64,000 nt of DNA, from positions 145,846 through 209,845 of the forward strand of contig CAVOWK010000011.1 in NCBI GenBank assembly GCA_963700045.1, in the 5' to 3' direction. Made by a program: the position numbers and the translations under genes. The stretch is from RPQJ01 sp963700045 (GTDB taxonomy: Bacteria; Pseudomonadota; Gammaproteobacteria; Steroidobacterales; Steroidobacteraceae). How positions within the stretch are numbered: the first letter of the stretch is position 1; the number at the start of each line of letters is the position of its first letter. Positions 52,148 to 60,697 of this stretch are shown one piece after another. The notes below the pieces were generated by a model. That model made no database searches. It was not told the DNA's origin and saw only the letters and a list, made by a program, of their open reading frames with translations.

Positions 52148-53943
52148 GTGGCGGCCTCGCTGTCCGTCCCGGTGCCGTCGGCGAACTGCAGCGCGGCCAG
52201 GCGCGCGTACAGTTCGTTGCCGCGCACGAGTTCGGCATGCGTGCCCTGCGCGACGATGCGGCCGTGGTCCATGACGACGATGCGGTCCGCCTCGAGCACG
52301 GTCGCGAGGCGGTGCGCGATGATGATGGTCGTGCGGCCCTGCATGAGCCGCTCGAGCGCCGCCTGCACCAGCCGTTCGCTCTCGGCGTCGAGCGCGCTCG
52401 TCGCTTCGTCGAGCAGCAGGATCGGCGGGTCGCGCAGGATCGCCCGGGCGATGGCGATGCGCTGGCGCTGTCCGCCCGACAATCGCGTGCCACGCTCGCC
52501 GAGGAACGTGTCGTACCCCTCGGGCAGCTTGCGCAGGAATTCGTCGGCAGCGGCAGCGTGCGCCGCAGCCTCGACCTCGGCATCGGTCGCACCGGGGCGG
52601 CCATAGCGAATGTTCTCACGCGCGCTTGCCGCGAACAGCACGGTGTCCTGTGGCACGAGCCCGATGCGGCCGCGCACCTGGAGCGGATCCGCCGTCGCGA
52701 CGTCGACGCCGTCGATCAGGATGCGGCCGGCGGCCGGATCGTAGAAGCGCAGCAGCAACTGGAACGTCGTGCTCTTGCCCGCGCCCGAGGGCCCGACGAA
52801 CGCCACGGTTTCGCCCGGGCGCACCGCCAGGTCGAATGCATCGAGCGCTTTCGACTCCGGCCGCGACGGATAGCGGAACGTGACCTGCTCGAACCGGATC
52901 TCGCCGCGCCCCGGTTGCGGCAGGAGCACCGGGTTCGGTGGCGCGATGATCGCCGGTTCGGCGTTGCGCAGCTCGATCAGCCGCTCCATCGCGCCGGCGG
53001 CGCGCTGCACTTCACCCCACATCTCGCTGAGGCTGGCCGCGGCGATGCCGACGTAGCCGGCGTAGAGCAGGAACTGGCCGAGCTGACCGCCCGTCATTTC
53101 ACCGCGCACCACGGCGTGCGCGCCCATCCACAGCACGAAGGTAATCGCGCCGAAGACCAGCGTCGTCGCCAGTGCCGTCAGTGTCGAACGCGTCTTCGTC
53201 CGCCGCACGGCGGCGCCGAAGGAATCCTCGACGGCCGCGTCGAACCGGTCCGAGTTGACCTGCTCGAGCGTAAACGCCTGCACCGTCTGCACCGCATTCA
53301 GGGTCTCGTCGGCGATGCTGCTGGTGTCGGCAATGCGGTCCTGCGAGGTCCGCGACAGCTTGCGGACGCGGCGTCCCAGCACCACGAGCGGCACGACCAC
53401 GGCAGGCATCAGCACGACGATCATCGCCGTGAGCTTCAGGCTCGTGACCGCGAGCATCACCAGGCTGCCCGCCAGCGAAATCGCCGAGCGCAGCGTGATC
53501 GAGAGGTTGACGCCGGCGATCGACTGCACCAGCGTGGTGTCCGCGGTGAGCCGCGACAGGACTTCGCCGATGCGGGTGACCTCGAAGAAGCTCGGGTCCA
53601 TCCGGATCACGCGCGCGTACACGGACGAGCGCAGGTCGGCGACGACGCGCTCGCCGAGCCAGGTCACGAGGTAGAAACGCAACGCCGCGAAGATGCCGAA
53701 CACTGCGGCGGCCGCCATGAACGCGATGAAGTACCGGTTGATCGTGTCGGTGCTGCTCGAGGACAAACCTTCATCGATCAGGTAGCGCAGCGCTATCGGC
53801 AGGGCGAGCATCGCTGTGGAGGCGACGAGCAGTGCGCCGAGCGCGAGCAGCAGCATGCCCCGATACGGGCGCAGGAACGGCAGCAGCTCGCGCAGCGGGC
53901 CAAGCGAACGTGCCTTGGGGCGCTTTTCCGGGGTGATGCTCAT
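52144..53943 (-). CDS. ABC exporter, fused permease and ATPase (MsbA/LmrA-like)
   Basis: This 599-residue half-transporter has six membrane helices (about 25-310) followed by an ATPase domain. Walker A is GPSGAGKST (about 385), the Q-loop follows, the signature is LSGGQRQRIAIARAIL, Walker B ILLLDEATSALD, and the H-loop IAHR. The coupling region AFTLEQVNSD is typical of ABCB-like exporters of lipids or drugs. It probably works as a homodimer. The ATG overlaps the tannase-family gene stop (ATGA). The substrate is unknown; acyl-CoA ligases and a lipase-like esterase nearby do not settle it. Confidence 0.9.
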   Translation of the reverse strand: MSITPEKRPKARSLGPLRELLPFLRPYRGMLLLALGALLVASTAMLALPIALRYLIDEGLSSSSTDTINRYFIAFMAAAAVFGIFAALRFYLVTWLGERVVADLRSSVYARVIRMDPSFFEVTRIGEVLSRLTADTTLVQSIAGVNLSITLRSAISLAGSLVMLAVTSLKLTAMIVVLMPAVVVPLVVLGRRVRKLSRTSQDRIADTSSIADETLNAVQTVQAFTLEQVNSDRFDAAVEDSFGAAVRRTKTRSTLTALATTLVFGAITFVLWMGAHAVVRGEMTGGQLGQFLLYAGYVGIAAASLSEMWGEVQRAAGAMERLIELRNAEPAIIAPPNPVLLPQPGRGEIRFEQVTFRYPSRPESKALDAFDLAVRPGETVAFVGPSGAGKSTTFQLLLRFYDPAAGRILIDGVDVATADPLQVRGRIGLVPQDTVLFAASARENIRYGRPGATDAEVEAAAHAAAADEFLRKLPEGYDTFLGERGTRLSGGQRQRIAIARAILRDPPILLLDEATSALDAESERLVQAALERLMQGRTTIIIAHRLATVLEADRIVVMDHGRIVAQGTHAELVRGNELYARLAALQFADGTGTDSEAAT

Positions 53944-55427
53944 TGCGGCAGCACGTCGCGGCTGCGTGTGCTGCCGTCGTTCATCTGCCAGCGGACGTTG
54001 AGCGACGAGGGCGCCTCACCCCGTTCCACCCAGGCCTCGAGGGCGGGCAGCGGATCGAACTCGACGGATTTCGCGCCAGGGCCGGGCTGCAGGCCGCAAT
54101 GGTCCACGCCCGGCAGCATGAAGAGCCGTGCGAACCGGGCCGTGGCGTCGGCCCCGCCCATGAGGGCGCGCACGCCGCTGTAGTAGTCGAGCGTGCGCTG
54201 CGGCGTGACGACCGGATCGGCCCAGCCGTGGTACATGAGCAGCTTCCCGCCGCGTGCGCGGAAAGCAGTGAGGTCCGGGCTGGTGGCGTCGTACATGCGC
54301 GACATTGTGGCGAGTCGCGGCGGGTCGCGGTCGAAATCGTACTTGCGGACGTCGAAAGCCGTGCCCGCATCCGGCACGAACGCCATGTAGCGCAGGAAAT
54401 CAGTCGCGAAGCGCTCGATCAGTGCGGGATCGTCGCTGCCGGGCATGCCCGACAGCCAGGCTGGCCAGAACGGTTCGGACCCCTTCGGCGCGCCGCCGGC
54501 GTACTGGATGCGGCCGTCGCCGCCAGTGACAGGCATGTACCAATGGTCGAGCACGCCGGTTTCACGGGCTGTCAGGCAGTCCGGGCCGTCCGCACCCCGG
54601 CACTGGATGCGTGACGGCTGCCAGTCGCAGCGCCGGGGATCGTCGATGAGTCCGTCGCGCCGGCCGTCGATTCCGTCGCAGGCGTCGAGTACGGCCTGCG
54701 CGATCCTCGGCACCTTCGCGCGATCGAGCATCTCGCCGCCGTCGGCGCGCTTGTTCGCCTGCACGTACCAGGCGAACTGGGTCGCAACCAGTCCCGTGTA
54801 ATCGAGCGCTGGCGCGCCCGCAACGATGCCATCGAAGTCCTGCGGGAAGCGCTGGGCCGACATCAAGCCCATGCGGCCACCCGTGGAACAGCCCATGAAG
54901 TACGAACGCTGTGCCGGCCGGCGATAGAACGCACGCACCAGGTCCCGTGAGACACGCGCCGTCTCCGTGACGGCACGCCAGCCCCAGTCGGCTTCAGCGC
55001 CGGGGTTGTCCTGCGCCCAGCGGCCATCGGTGACGCTGGTGCCTGCGTGGCCTGAATCCGTCGTCGCGGCCGCGTAGCCGCGGCGCAGGCCATGATTGAG
55101 CGCATTGACGACACCGGGCCGGTCCGCCTCGAGCGAGCCGCAGAACCCGCCGCAACCGGCCAGGTAGAACTTGCCGTTCCAGCCGGCGAGCGGCAGCCGC
55201 AGTTCGAAGCGTATGGCGGCCGGGATCGTACCCTGGACGCGGCAATGCGCCGGCAGGTCGGCCGATGCAGCCATGGCCACCGCAGAGGTCACCCTGGCGC
55301 CGGCAATGTCCGTGGTGGTGAGGCTGGCGCAGGCATCTTCCGCGGCGTGAGCGGCGGGTGTGGCGAGCGCCAGCACGACAATCGTCGCAAGGCGAGCGGC
55401 GCCGCGGGCAGAATTCAGGACAGGCAT
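53940..55427 (-). CDS. Tannase/feruloyl esterase family exported hydrolase
   Basis: This 495-residue exported esterase has a signal peptide to about residue 28 (AHA). The nucleophile Ser is in MGCSTGGRMGL (GxSxG-like, with Cys next to the Ser), a conserved Asp in GLIDDPRRCDW (calcium site in the family), the acid Asp in YHGWADPVVTPQ, and the His in PGVDHCG, whose following Cys makes the family disulfide near the active site. Lid segments are rich in Cys and Gly. Such enzymes cleave galloyl or feruloyl esters. The chosen ATG 55427 is just ahead of the signal peptide with GGCAGG upstream. Confidence 0.9.
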   Translation of the reverse strand: MPVLNSARGAARLATIVVLALATPAAHAAEDACASLTTTDIAGARVTSAVAMAASADLPAHCRVQGTIPAAIRFELRLPLAGWNGKFYLAGCGGFCGSLEADRPGVVNALNHGLRRGYAAATTDSGHAGTSVTDGRWAQDNPGAEADWGWRAVTETARVSRDLVRAFYRRPAQRSYFMGCSTGGRMGLMSAQRFPQDFDGIVAGAPALDYTGLVATQFAWYVQANKRADGGEMLDRAKVPRIAQAVLDACDGIDGRRDGLIDDPRRCDWQPSRIQCRGADGPDCLTARETGVLDHWYMPVTGGDGRIQYAGGAPKGSEPFWPAWLSGMPGSDDPALIERFATDFLRYMAFVPDAGTAFDVRKYDFDRDPPRLATMSRMYDATSPDLTAFRARGGKLLMYHGWADPVVTPQRTLDYYSGVRALMGGADATARFARLFMLPGVDHCGLQPGPGAKSVEFDPLPALEAWVERGEAPSSLNVRWQMNDGSTRSRDVLPQ

Positions 55428-55475
55428 CCTGCCCAGAATAGGGGCAGGCCTGATCCGCGACAACCGCGCGCAGGC

Positions 55476-57002
55476 CTACTCCAGCGCGGGGCCCGGGAAC
55501 TGCTCGCGCAGCATGCGCTTGAGGATCTTGCCGGACGGGTTGCGCGGCAGCGCGCTCATGAACACGTACGACTTCGGCTGTTTGAAGCGCGCCAGGCGGG
55601 CCTGTGCAAGCGCCTTCAATTCCTGCACCAGCAGTTCGTCGTCGCCCTTCCAGTCGTCGCCACGCACGATCACGGCACAGACGCTTTCGCCCCACTTGGC
55701 CGAAGGCTGGCCGATGACGCCCACTTCGCGCACGCCCGAGTGTCCGCTCAGTACGTCCTCCACTTCGGCCGGGTACACGTTCTCGCCGCCCGTTATCACC
55801 ATGTCCTTCGAGCGGTCCTTGATGTAGATGAAACCCTCGGCGTCGACCTCGGCGATGTCGCCCGTGTGGAACCAGCCTTCGCGGATCGCTTCCTGCGTCG
55901 CGTCGGGGCGATTCCAGTAGCCGCTGATCAGGTGCGGGCCGCGCGTGACCACTTCACCGGGAATGCCCGGCGGCACTGGATTGCCGGCCTTGTCGACCAC
56001 GCGCACGTCGATGCCGAAATACGGCATGCCGGTCGAACCGACCTTCGTCCGCGCATGCTCCGGCGACATCAGGCAGATGCCGCCATGCGTCTCGGTGAGA
56101 CCGTACACCTGCAGGATCTCGACACCCATCGCGAGGTAGGCCTCGATCAGCGTGACCGGCACCGGTGCAGCGCCGCAGATGACCCAGCGCAACGCTGGCC
56201 GTGCAGCCGTGGCGCGCTTCGGGTGCTGATACATGAACGCGAGCATGGCCGGCACCGCGAAGAAGCCTGTGATCTTTTCGGCATCGACCAGATCCCACAT
56301 GACGCCAGGGTCGAACTGCTTCAGCAGCACCGTCGTCATGCCGCGGTACACGGCCGACATTGCGAGCCCCAGGCCGCCAATGTGGAACAGCGGCGCAACG
56401 ATGATGTTGCGTTCCCCATGGCGCAGGTCGGAGGTCGCCAGCATGCTGGCAAGCCATGCGATGTTCGCGGCGTGCGACATCAGGGCCCCTTTGGGCCGGC
56501 CGGTCGTGCCGCTGGTGTACATCATGTAGAGAGGGTCGGAGCCGGTCGCGCCGATCGGCGGCTCGGCGGTCGCAGCCCTGGCCACGGCGGCGGAGTAATC
56601 GCCCTCGTCGGCAACCAGCCAGCGGATGTTGGGGAACTGCTGCCGCAGCGGGTCCACCAGTGTCTTCTGCTCGGCGGCGTAAATGACCGCGACGGCGCCC
56701 GAGTCCATGAGCTGGTAGGACAGCTCCGGCACCGACAGGCGCCAGTTCAGCGCGACGAAGACGAAACCCGCCTTGGCGCACGCGTAGAACGATTCCATGT
56801 ACTGCGACTGGTTCGGCATCAGGCAGGCGATACGCTCGCCCGGCCTGAACTCCATGGCCAGCAGCGTGTTTGCGGTCTGGTTGGCACGGTCATTGAGCTG
56901 ACGGAAGTCGCAGCGTGCGCCCGACGCGGTGTCGACGATGGCCTCCACGCGTGGCCCGATCTTCGCCCGCTCCGTCAGGACCTGTCCGGAATTCAGCAGC
57001 AT
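55476..57002 (-). CDS. AMP-forming acyl-CoA ligase
   Basis: This 508-residue enzyme activates an acid to its CoA thioester. The P-loop YTSGTTGRPKGALMSHAA lies near residue 162-179, the A5 motif GLTETHGGICLMSPE, the A8 DRSKDMVITGGENVYPAE (hinge Asp/Lys), and the final Lys motif SGKILKRML. It resembles long-chain or cyclohexanecarboxylate-type ligases; the substrate is unresolved. GGGAGACGGGGC precedes the ATG. It is divergent from the acyl-CoA dehydrogenase gene, a natural pair for beta-oxidation of the activated acid. Confidence 0.9.
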   Translation of the reverse strand: MLLNSGQVLTERAKIGPRVEAIVDTASGARCDFRQLNDRANQTANTLLAMEFRPGERIACLMPNQSQYMESFYACAKAGFVFVALNWRLSVPELSYQLMDSGAVAVIYAAEQKTLVDPLRQQFPNIRWLVADEGDYSAAVARAATAEPPIGATGSDPLYMMYTSGTTGRPKGALMSHAANIAWLASMLATSDLRHGERNIIVAPLFHIGGLGLAMSAVYRGMTTVLLKQFDPGVMWDLVDAEKITGFFAVPAMLAFMYQHPKRATAARPALRWVICGAAPVPVTLIEAYLAMGVEILQVYGLTETHGGICLMSPEHARTKVGSTGMPYFGIDVRVVDKAGNPVPPGIPGEVVTRGPHLISGYWNRPDATQEAIREGWFHTGDIAEVDAEGFIYIKDRSKDMVITGGENVYPAEVEDVLSGHSGVREVGVIGQPSAKWGESVCAVIVRGDDWKGDDELLVQELKALAQARLARFKQPKSYVFMSALPRNPSGKILKRMLREQFPGPALE

Positions 57003-57115
57003 GCCCCGTCTCCCCCGCTGGCAAGGCCCGTCTTGGACTCAGCGGCAAAACTAGCCGCCTCTGGACAAGAACGCCAGTTTCCTTTGTGATCATCGGCCCC
57101 TGCGAGGTGAACCCC

Positions 57116-58262
57116 ATGGATGCCTATCGTTCCGCCTGGCTCGACGACGAGCTGGATCTCTTCCGTGACGCCGTCCGGCGCTTTATCCAGATGGAGATCG
57201 TCCCGCACGACGCGCGCTGGCGCGAGCAGCATCACGTCGACCGCGAGCTCTGGAACAAGGCCGGCGAAGTCGGGTTGCTGTGCACGGACATTCCCGCCGA
57301 GTATGGCGGCGTCGGCGGCGATGTGCGGCACGAAGCCGTCGTGGCCGAGGAGATGGGCCGGCACGGCATCACCAGCCTCGGCCATGCGGTGCACAGCATC
57401 GTCGCGCATTACGTGCTGAATCACGGGACCGAGGCGCAGAAGCGGGACTGGTTGCCGCGCATGGCCACGGGCGAGTTCGTGGGCGCCATCGCCATGACCG
57501 AGCCCGGCGCGGGTTCCGACCTGCAGGCGATCCGGACGCGGGCGGTGCGGGAGGGCGACGAGTACGTCATCAACGGCTCGAAGACGTTCATCTCGAACGG
57601 CCTGCACGCGGGCCTGGTCGGCGTGGTCGTCAAGACGGATCCGACGCAGGGTTCGCGCGGCATCTCGATCCTGATGGTCGAGACCAGGGACCTCAAGGGT
57701 TACCGCGTGGGTCGCGTGCTCGACAAGATCGGCCAGAACGGCTGGGACACCGCCGAGCTGTTCTTCGACGATTGCCGCGTGCCGGCGTCGTGCCTGCTCG
57801 GCACCGCGGAAGGGCAGGGCTTCGTGCAGATGATGCGCGACCTGCCCTACGAGCGGGCTTTGCTCGCGATCGGCGGCCTGGGGGCGATGGAGTATGCGCT
57901 GAAGCTCACCGCGGATTACACGCGCAGCCGCAAGGTCTTCGGCCAGCCGCTGCTCGAACTGCAGAACACGCGGTTCAAGCTTGCGGAAGTGAAGACCAGC
58001 GTGCACGTCGCCCGCGTCTTCGTCGATGACTGCATCGTCAAGCTGCGTGCACGGCAAGCTCGACACAGTCACCGCCTCGATGGCCAAGTACTGGGTCACC
58101 GACACGCAGAACAAGGTCATGGACGAATGCCTGCAGCTTTTCGGCGGCTATGGCTACACCCGTGAGTACCCGATCTCGCAGTTGTACGTGGACTCACGCG
58201 TGCAGCGCATTTACGGCGGCGCGAACGAGATCATGAAGGAAATCATCGCGCGGTCGATCTGA
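57116..58262 (+). pseudogene. Acyl-CoA dehydrogenase, frameshifted by one extra base
   Basis: The first 310 codons from the ATG at 57116 encode a normal acyl-CoA dehydrogenase: AIAMTEPGAGSDLQ, VINGSKTFISNG, LPYERALLAI (probable catalytic Glu of the LCAD type), and KVFGQPL. After CIVKL the frame shifts by one at about 58046. The rest, VHGKLDTVTASMAKYW, FGGYGYTREYPISQLY and IYGGANEIMKEIIARS, is in the next frame to the stop at 58262. One base removed gives 381 intact residues; length 1147 is 3n+1. FAD enzyme of fatty-acid beta-oxidation; intact protein depends on whether the base is real. Confidence 0.87.
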
Positions 58263-58317
58263 CGGTCCCGCGATACCCGGGGTTCGGCACGACGCGTCGA
58301 GCCTCACGCAGCTGCCG

Positions 58318-58716
58318 TCAAGGCTTGCGCTGCAGCGCCAGCGCGTACGGATGCAGCGTGGCCGACATGACTCCGGCGACAACGGCGGGATCGGACTCCA
58401 TGAACTGCCTTGCGGCCGCTTCGCTTTCAGCCTCGAACACCACCAGGCCGAAGGTCGTGTCGAGTGGTTCGGTGGTCCTGCCTGCGAAGATCACCTGTCC
58501 CGTCTTTGCAGCGTCGGCGAGGCGGGCGAAGTGGCGGCTGACCGCATCGTTGTCCGCCTGGGTCCATCTGGCCTGGTCGTGGAGTGCGGGAGCGACCCGC
58601 AGCAGATACAGATACTGCTGCACTTTCGGTGCATCCTGTGCCTGCGCGGGCGATGGCGTCCCGGCGAGGGCGACCGCGAAAAACAGCGTCGCGATGATTC
58701 CCGGCAATGTGAACAT
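58318..58716 (-). CDS. Exported YciI-like protein
   Basis: The protein has 132 residues, with a signal peptide (1-26, AQA) and a dimeric alpha+beta barrel-like YciI domain (about 35-130) containing YLYLLRVAP, HFARLADAAKTGQVIFAG and VVFEAESEAAARQFMESDP. AAGGAG lies six bases ahead of the ATG at 58716. YciI domains are usually cytosolic, so the signal peptide is unusual. Function is unknown. It lies 13 bases downstream of the VanX-like gene in the same direction, so they are probably co-transcribed. Confidence 0.8.
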   Translation of the reverse strand: MFTLPGIIATLFFAVALAGTPSPAQAQDAPKVQQYLYLLRVAPALHDQARWTQADNDAVSRHFARLADAAKTGQVIFAGRTTEPLDTTFGLVVFEAESEAAARQFMESDPAVVAGVMSATLHPYALALQRKP

Positions 58717-58729
58717 CGAGATCTCCTTG

Positions 58730-59482
58730 TCAGCGAGTTCGCGGCAGGTCCTTGAAGTGAGCGTTGCCGATCCGGTACTTCTGCCAGTCGCGGCAGTCGT
58801 AGTGCCACCACTCGTCGTCGTTGACGGTGAAGCCTTCCGCTTCCATCGCCGTGCGCAGCAGGTCGCGCGCCGCGCGCTGTTCAGCTGTACCACCCGCGTA
58901 GTTCGGATGCGCGCGCTCCGAGAATTCGTCGTAGCCGCTCGGCATCGGTACCTCCAGGCCCGACTTCCGGTCGAACAGGGTCAGGTCGATCGCGCAGCCC
59001 CGGTTGTGACGTGAACCGGTTGCCGGGTCGGCGACGAAGTTCCGCTTCTCGTCCGGCGTCGCCTCCCAGAACATCCACGTGACATACCAGGGACGGTAAC
59101 CGTCGAACAGCAGCAGTCCATACCCCTGCGCCTGCAGGGCACGGTTTACGCGCACCACGGCTTCGGCGGCCGGACGCTGCAGAAAGACCCGGGCTTCGGG
59201 ATAAATGGGCGCACGCAGGAAGTTGTCGGAGCCCGCGTAACGCACGTCGAGCCGCAGGCTCGGGTCGAGCGTGACGACTTCCACCAGGTCGGTGTCCAGG
59301 AACTCGCCGGTCTCGTCCGGCGGCAGCGCCCGCAACGCATCTGCCCGCAATTGCTCCAGCTTGCTGGCCGGCAGGGCCGGCACTGGATAGCGCGACGGGG
59401 ATCCCGCGCAGGCCGACAGCAGGGTTGCCAGCAGCCCGGCAGCCAGTGCTGCACGCAGCCCGGCGAGCGCGCGCAAGTTCAT
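58730..59482 (-). CDS. ddpX: D-Ala-D-Ala dipeptidase (VanX/DdpX family) lipoprotein
   Basis: The protein has 250 residues. Residues 1-25 form a lipoprotein signal ending LLSACAG (lipobox Cys25), so the protein should be lipid-anchored in the periplasm. Next is an M15 zinc dipeptidase domain with LDVRYAGSDNFL, GYGLLLFDGYRPWYV, SRHNRGCAIDLTLF (zinc His/Asp) and DDEWWHYD (catalytic Glu and zinc His). It hydrolyses free D-Ala-D-Ala from peptidoglycan turnover. No VanA/VanH genes are nearby, so vancomycin resistance is not implied. The start 59482 is the ATG before the signal. Confidence 0.9.
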   Translation of the reverse strand: MNLRALAGLRAALAAGLLATLLSACAGSPSRYPVPALPASKLEQLRADALRALPPDETGEFLDTDLVEVVTLDPSLRLDVRYAGSDNFLRAPIYPEARVFLQRPAAEAVVRVNRALQAQGYGLLLFDGYRPWYVTWMFWEATPDEKRNFVADPATGSRHNRGCAIDLTLFDRKSGLEVPMPSGYDEFSERAHPNYAGGTAEQRAARDLLRTAMEAEGFTVNDDEWWHYDCRDWQKYRIGNAHFKDLPRTR

Positions 59483-59650
59483 GCCGGGATCCGTGCGTAC
59501 AGTGAGGTCTGCAGTTGGGTGGCTTGCATGGTTGTGCATTGTCAGGGTGGCGGGCTCGATGCGGCAATCTCTTCGTCCGGTACGCCCAGGCGCCGTCGCG
59601 GGCGTAGAATCGATGCCCGAGTAAACCGTCGTCGTCCGTGGGGGAGCGTC

Positions 59651-60127
59651 ATGACCGATCAGATCCTGGCTGCAGTGCTGAAGCATCCGTTCGTGGAAGG
59701 CCTGACGCCCGAACATTGCGCGACGCTCGCGTCGCTGGCCCGGCCTGTCGCCTTCGCGCAGGGTGACATGATCTTCCGCGAAGGCGACGCGAAGCATGAG
59801 TTCTTCCTGCTGCTCAACGGGCGCGTGGCCCTCGAGATGATGGCACAGGGCAAGGCGCTGCGCGTGCACACGCTCGAGGGCGGCGACGAGCTGGGCTGGT
59901 CCTCAGTCATCGTCGGCCGCGGCAAGCTGTTCCAGGCACGTGCACTCGAGCCGGTCGAGGCGCTGGCTTTCGACGGCTACGCGCTGCTCGAGCGCTGCCG
60001 CGCCGACACCGGCTTCGGCTACAAGATCATGCACCGGCTGCTGGGAGTGGTCTCCGAGCGTCTGCAGGCTGCGCGGCTGCAGGTGCTGGACTCGCATTCG
60101 CCGATCGCGAAGCGGGCCGGAGCCTGA
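59651..60127 (+). CDS. Cyclic-nucleotide-binding-domain protein without output domain
   Basis: The protein has 158 residues, almost entirely one cNMP-binding (CRP-like) domain (about 10-125). It has AQGDMIFREGDAKHEFFLLLNGRV and the phosphate cassette region GGDELGWSSVIVGRGKLFQARA, in which the standard GEL[ALI] reads GDELGW. The remaining helix (MHRLLGVVSERLQAARL) resembles a CRP dimer helix, but there is no helix-turn-helix or enzyme domain after it. It could be a sensor that works by protein contact. A GGGGGAG ribosome site precedes the ATG. Confidence 0.82.
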   Translation: MTDQILAAVLKHPFVEGLTPEHCATLASLARPVAFAQGDMIFREGDAKHEFFLLLNGRVALEMMAQGKALRVHTLEGGDELGWSSVIVGRGKLFQARALEPVEALAFDGYALLERCRADTGFGYKIMHRLLGVVSERLQAARLQVLDSHSPIAKRAGA

Positions 60128-60181
60128 GGCCGCTCCGCGACCGGGACGAACAGCCAGCCGAAGCGGGGTGCAGAGCGACCT

Positions 60182-60634
60182 TCAGGGCGGCGCTCCCGGC
60201 CCGTCGCGCGATGGAATGCGGTAGAGCCAGACGGCCAGCGCCAGTGCCGTCATCGCCAGCAGCGCCCGCAGCCAGGGCTGCGTGACGACCAGCAGGATCG
60301 AGAGCCCGAACGAAGCGAGCATCGTCACGATAGCGACGATCTTCGTGCGGTACGGCAGGCAGCCGTGCTGATACCATTCCTTGAGCATCGGACCCAGCCA
60401 GCGGTGGCCAAGCATCCATGCGTGGAAGGGACGATACGCGCGTGCAAAGCACGCGGCCGCGAGGATGAACAGCGGCGTCGCCGGCAGCAGCGGCAGCAAT
60501 GCGCCCGCAATTCCCATCGTGAACGCGACCGACCCAGCGACGAAAAAGGCCGCTCGCACCACGGGCGACCCGTGCTCGTGAGGCGCAGGATCGTCGTCAG
60601 GTGTCGCGGCGGGAGAAGGTGGAACGTCATTCAC
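60182..60634 (-). CDS. DUF454 (YbaN-like) membrane protein
   Basis: The protein has 150 residues and three to four hydrophobic segments with a proline- and acid-rich N-terminus. The blocks GSVAFTMGIAGALLPLLPATPLFILAA and CFARAYRPFHAWMLGHRWLGPML match DUF454. It is an inner-membrane protein of unknown function. It is transcribed in the same direction as nuoN, 64 bases after its stop, and may be read through from the nuo operon. Confidence 0.85.
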   Translation of the reverse strand: MNDVPPSPAATPDDDPAPHEHGSPVVRAAFFVAGSVAFTMGIAGALLPLLPATPLFILAAACFARAYRPFHAWMLGHRWLGPMLKEWYQHGCLPYRTKIVAIVTMLASFGLSILLVVTQPWLRALLAMTALALAVWLYRIPSRDGPGAPP

Positions 60635-60697
60635 ACGCGCGAGCCTACCTGAGTCCGCCCGGAGCCTCAGCGGCAGCCATGAGCCGCGGCTTGCCGC

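Noticed and set aside
58730..59482. Vancomycin resistance gene
   Set aside because: The VanX-like protein is a lipoprotein and there are no vanA, vanH or vanRS genes near it; peptidoglycan recycling is more likely.
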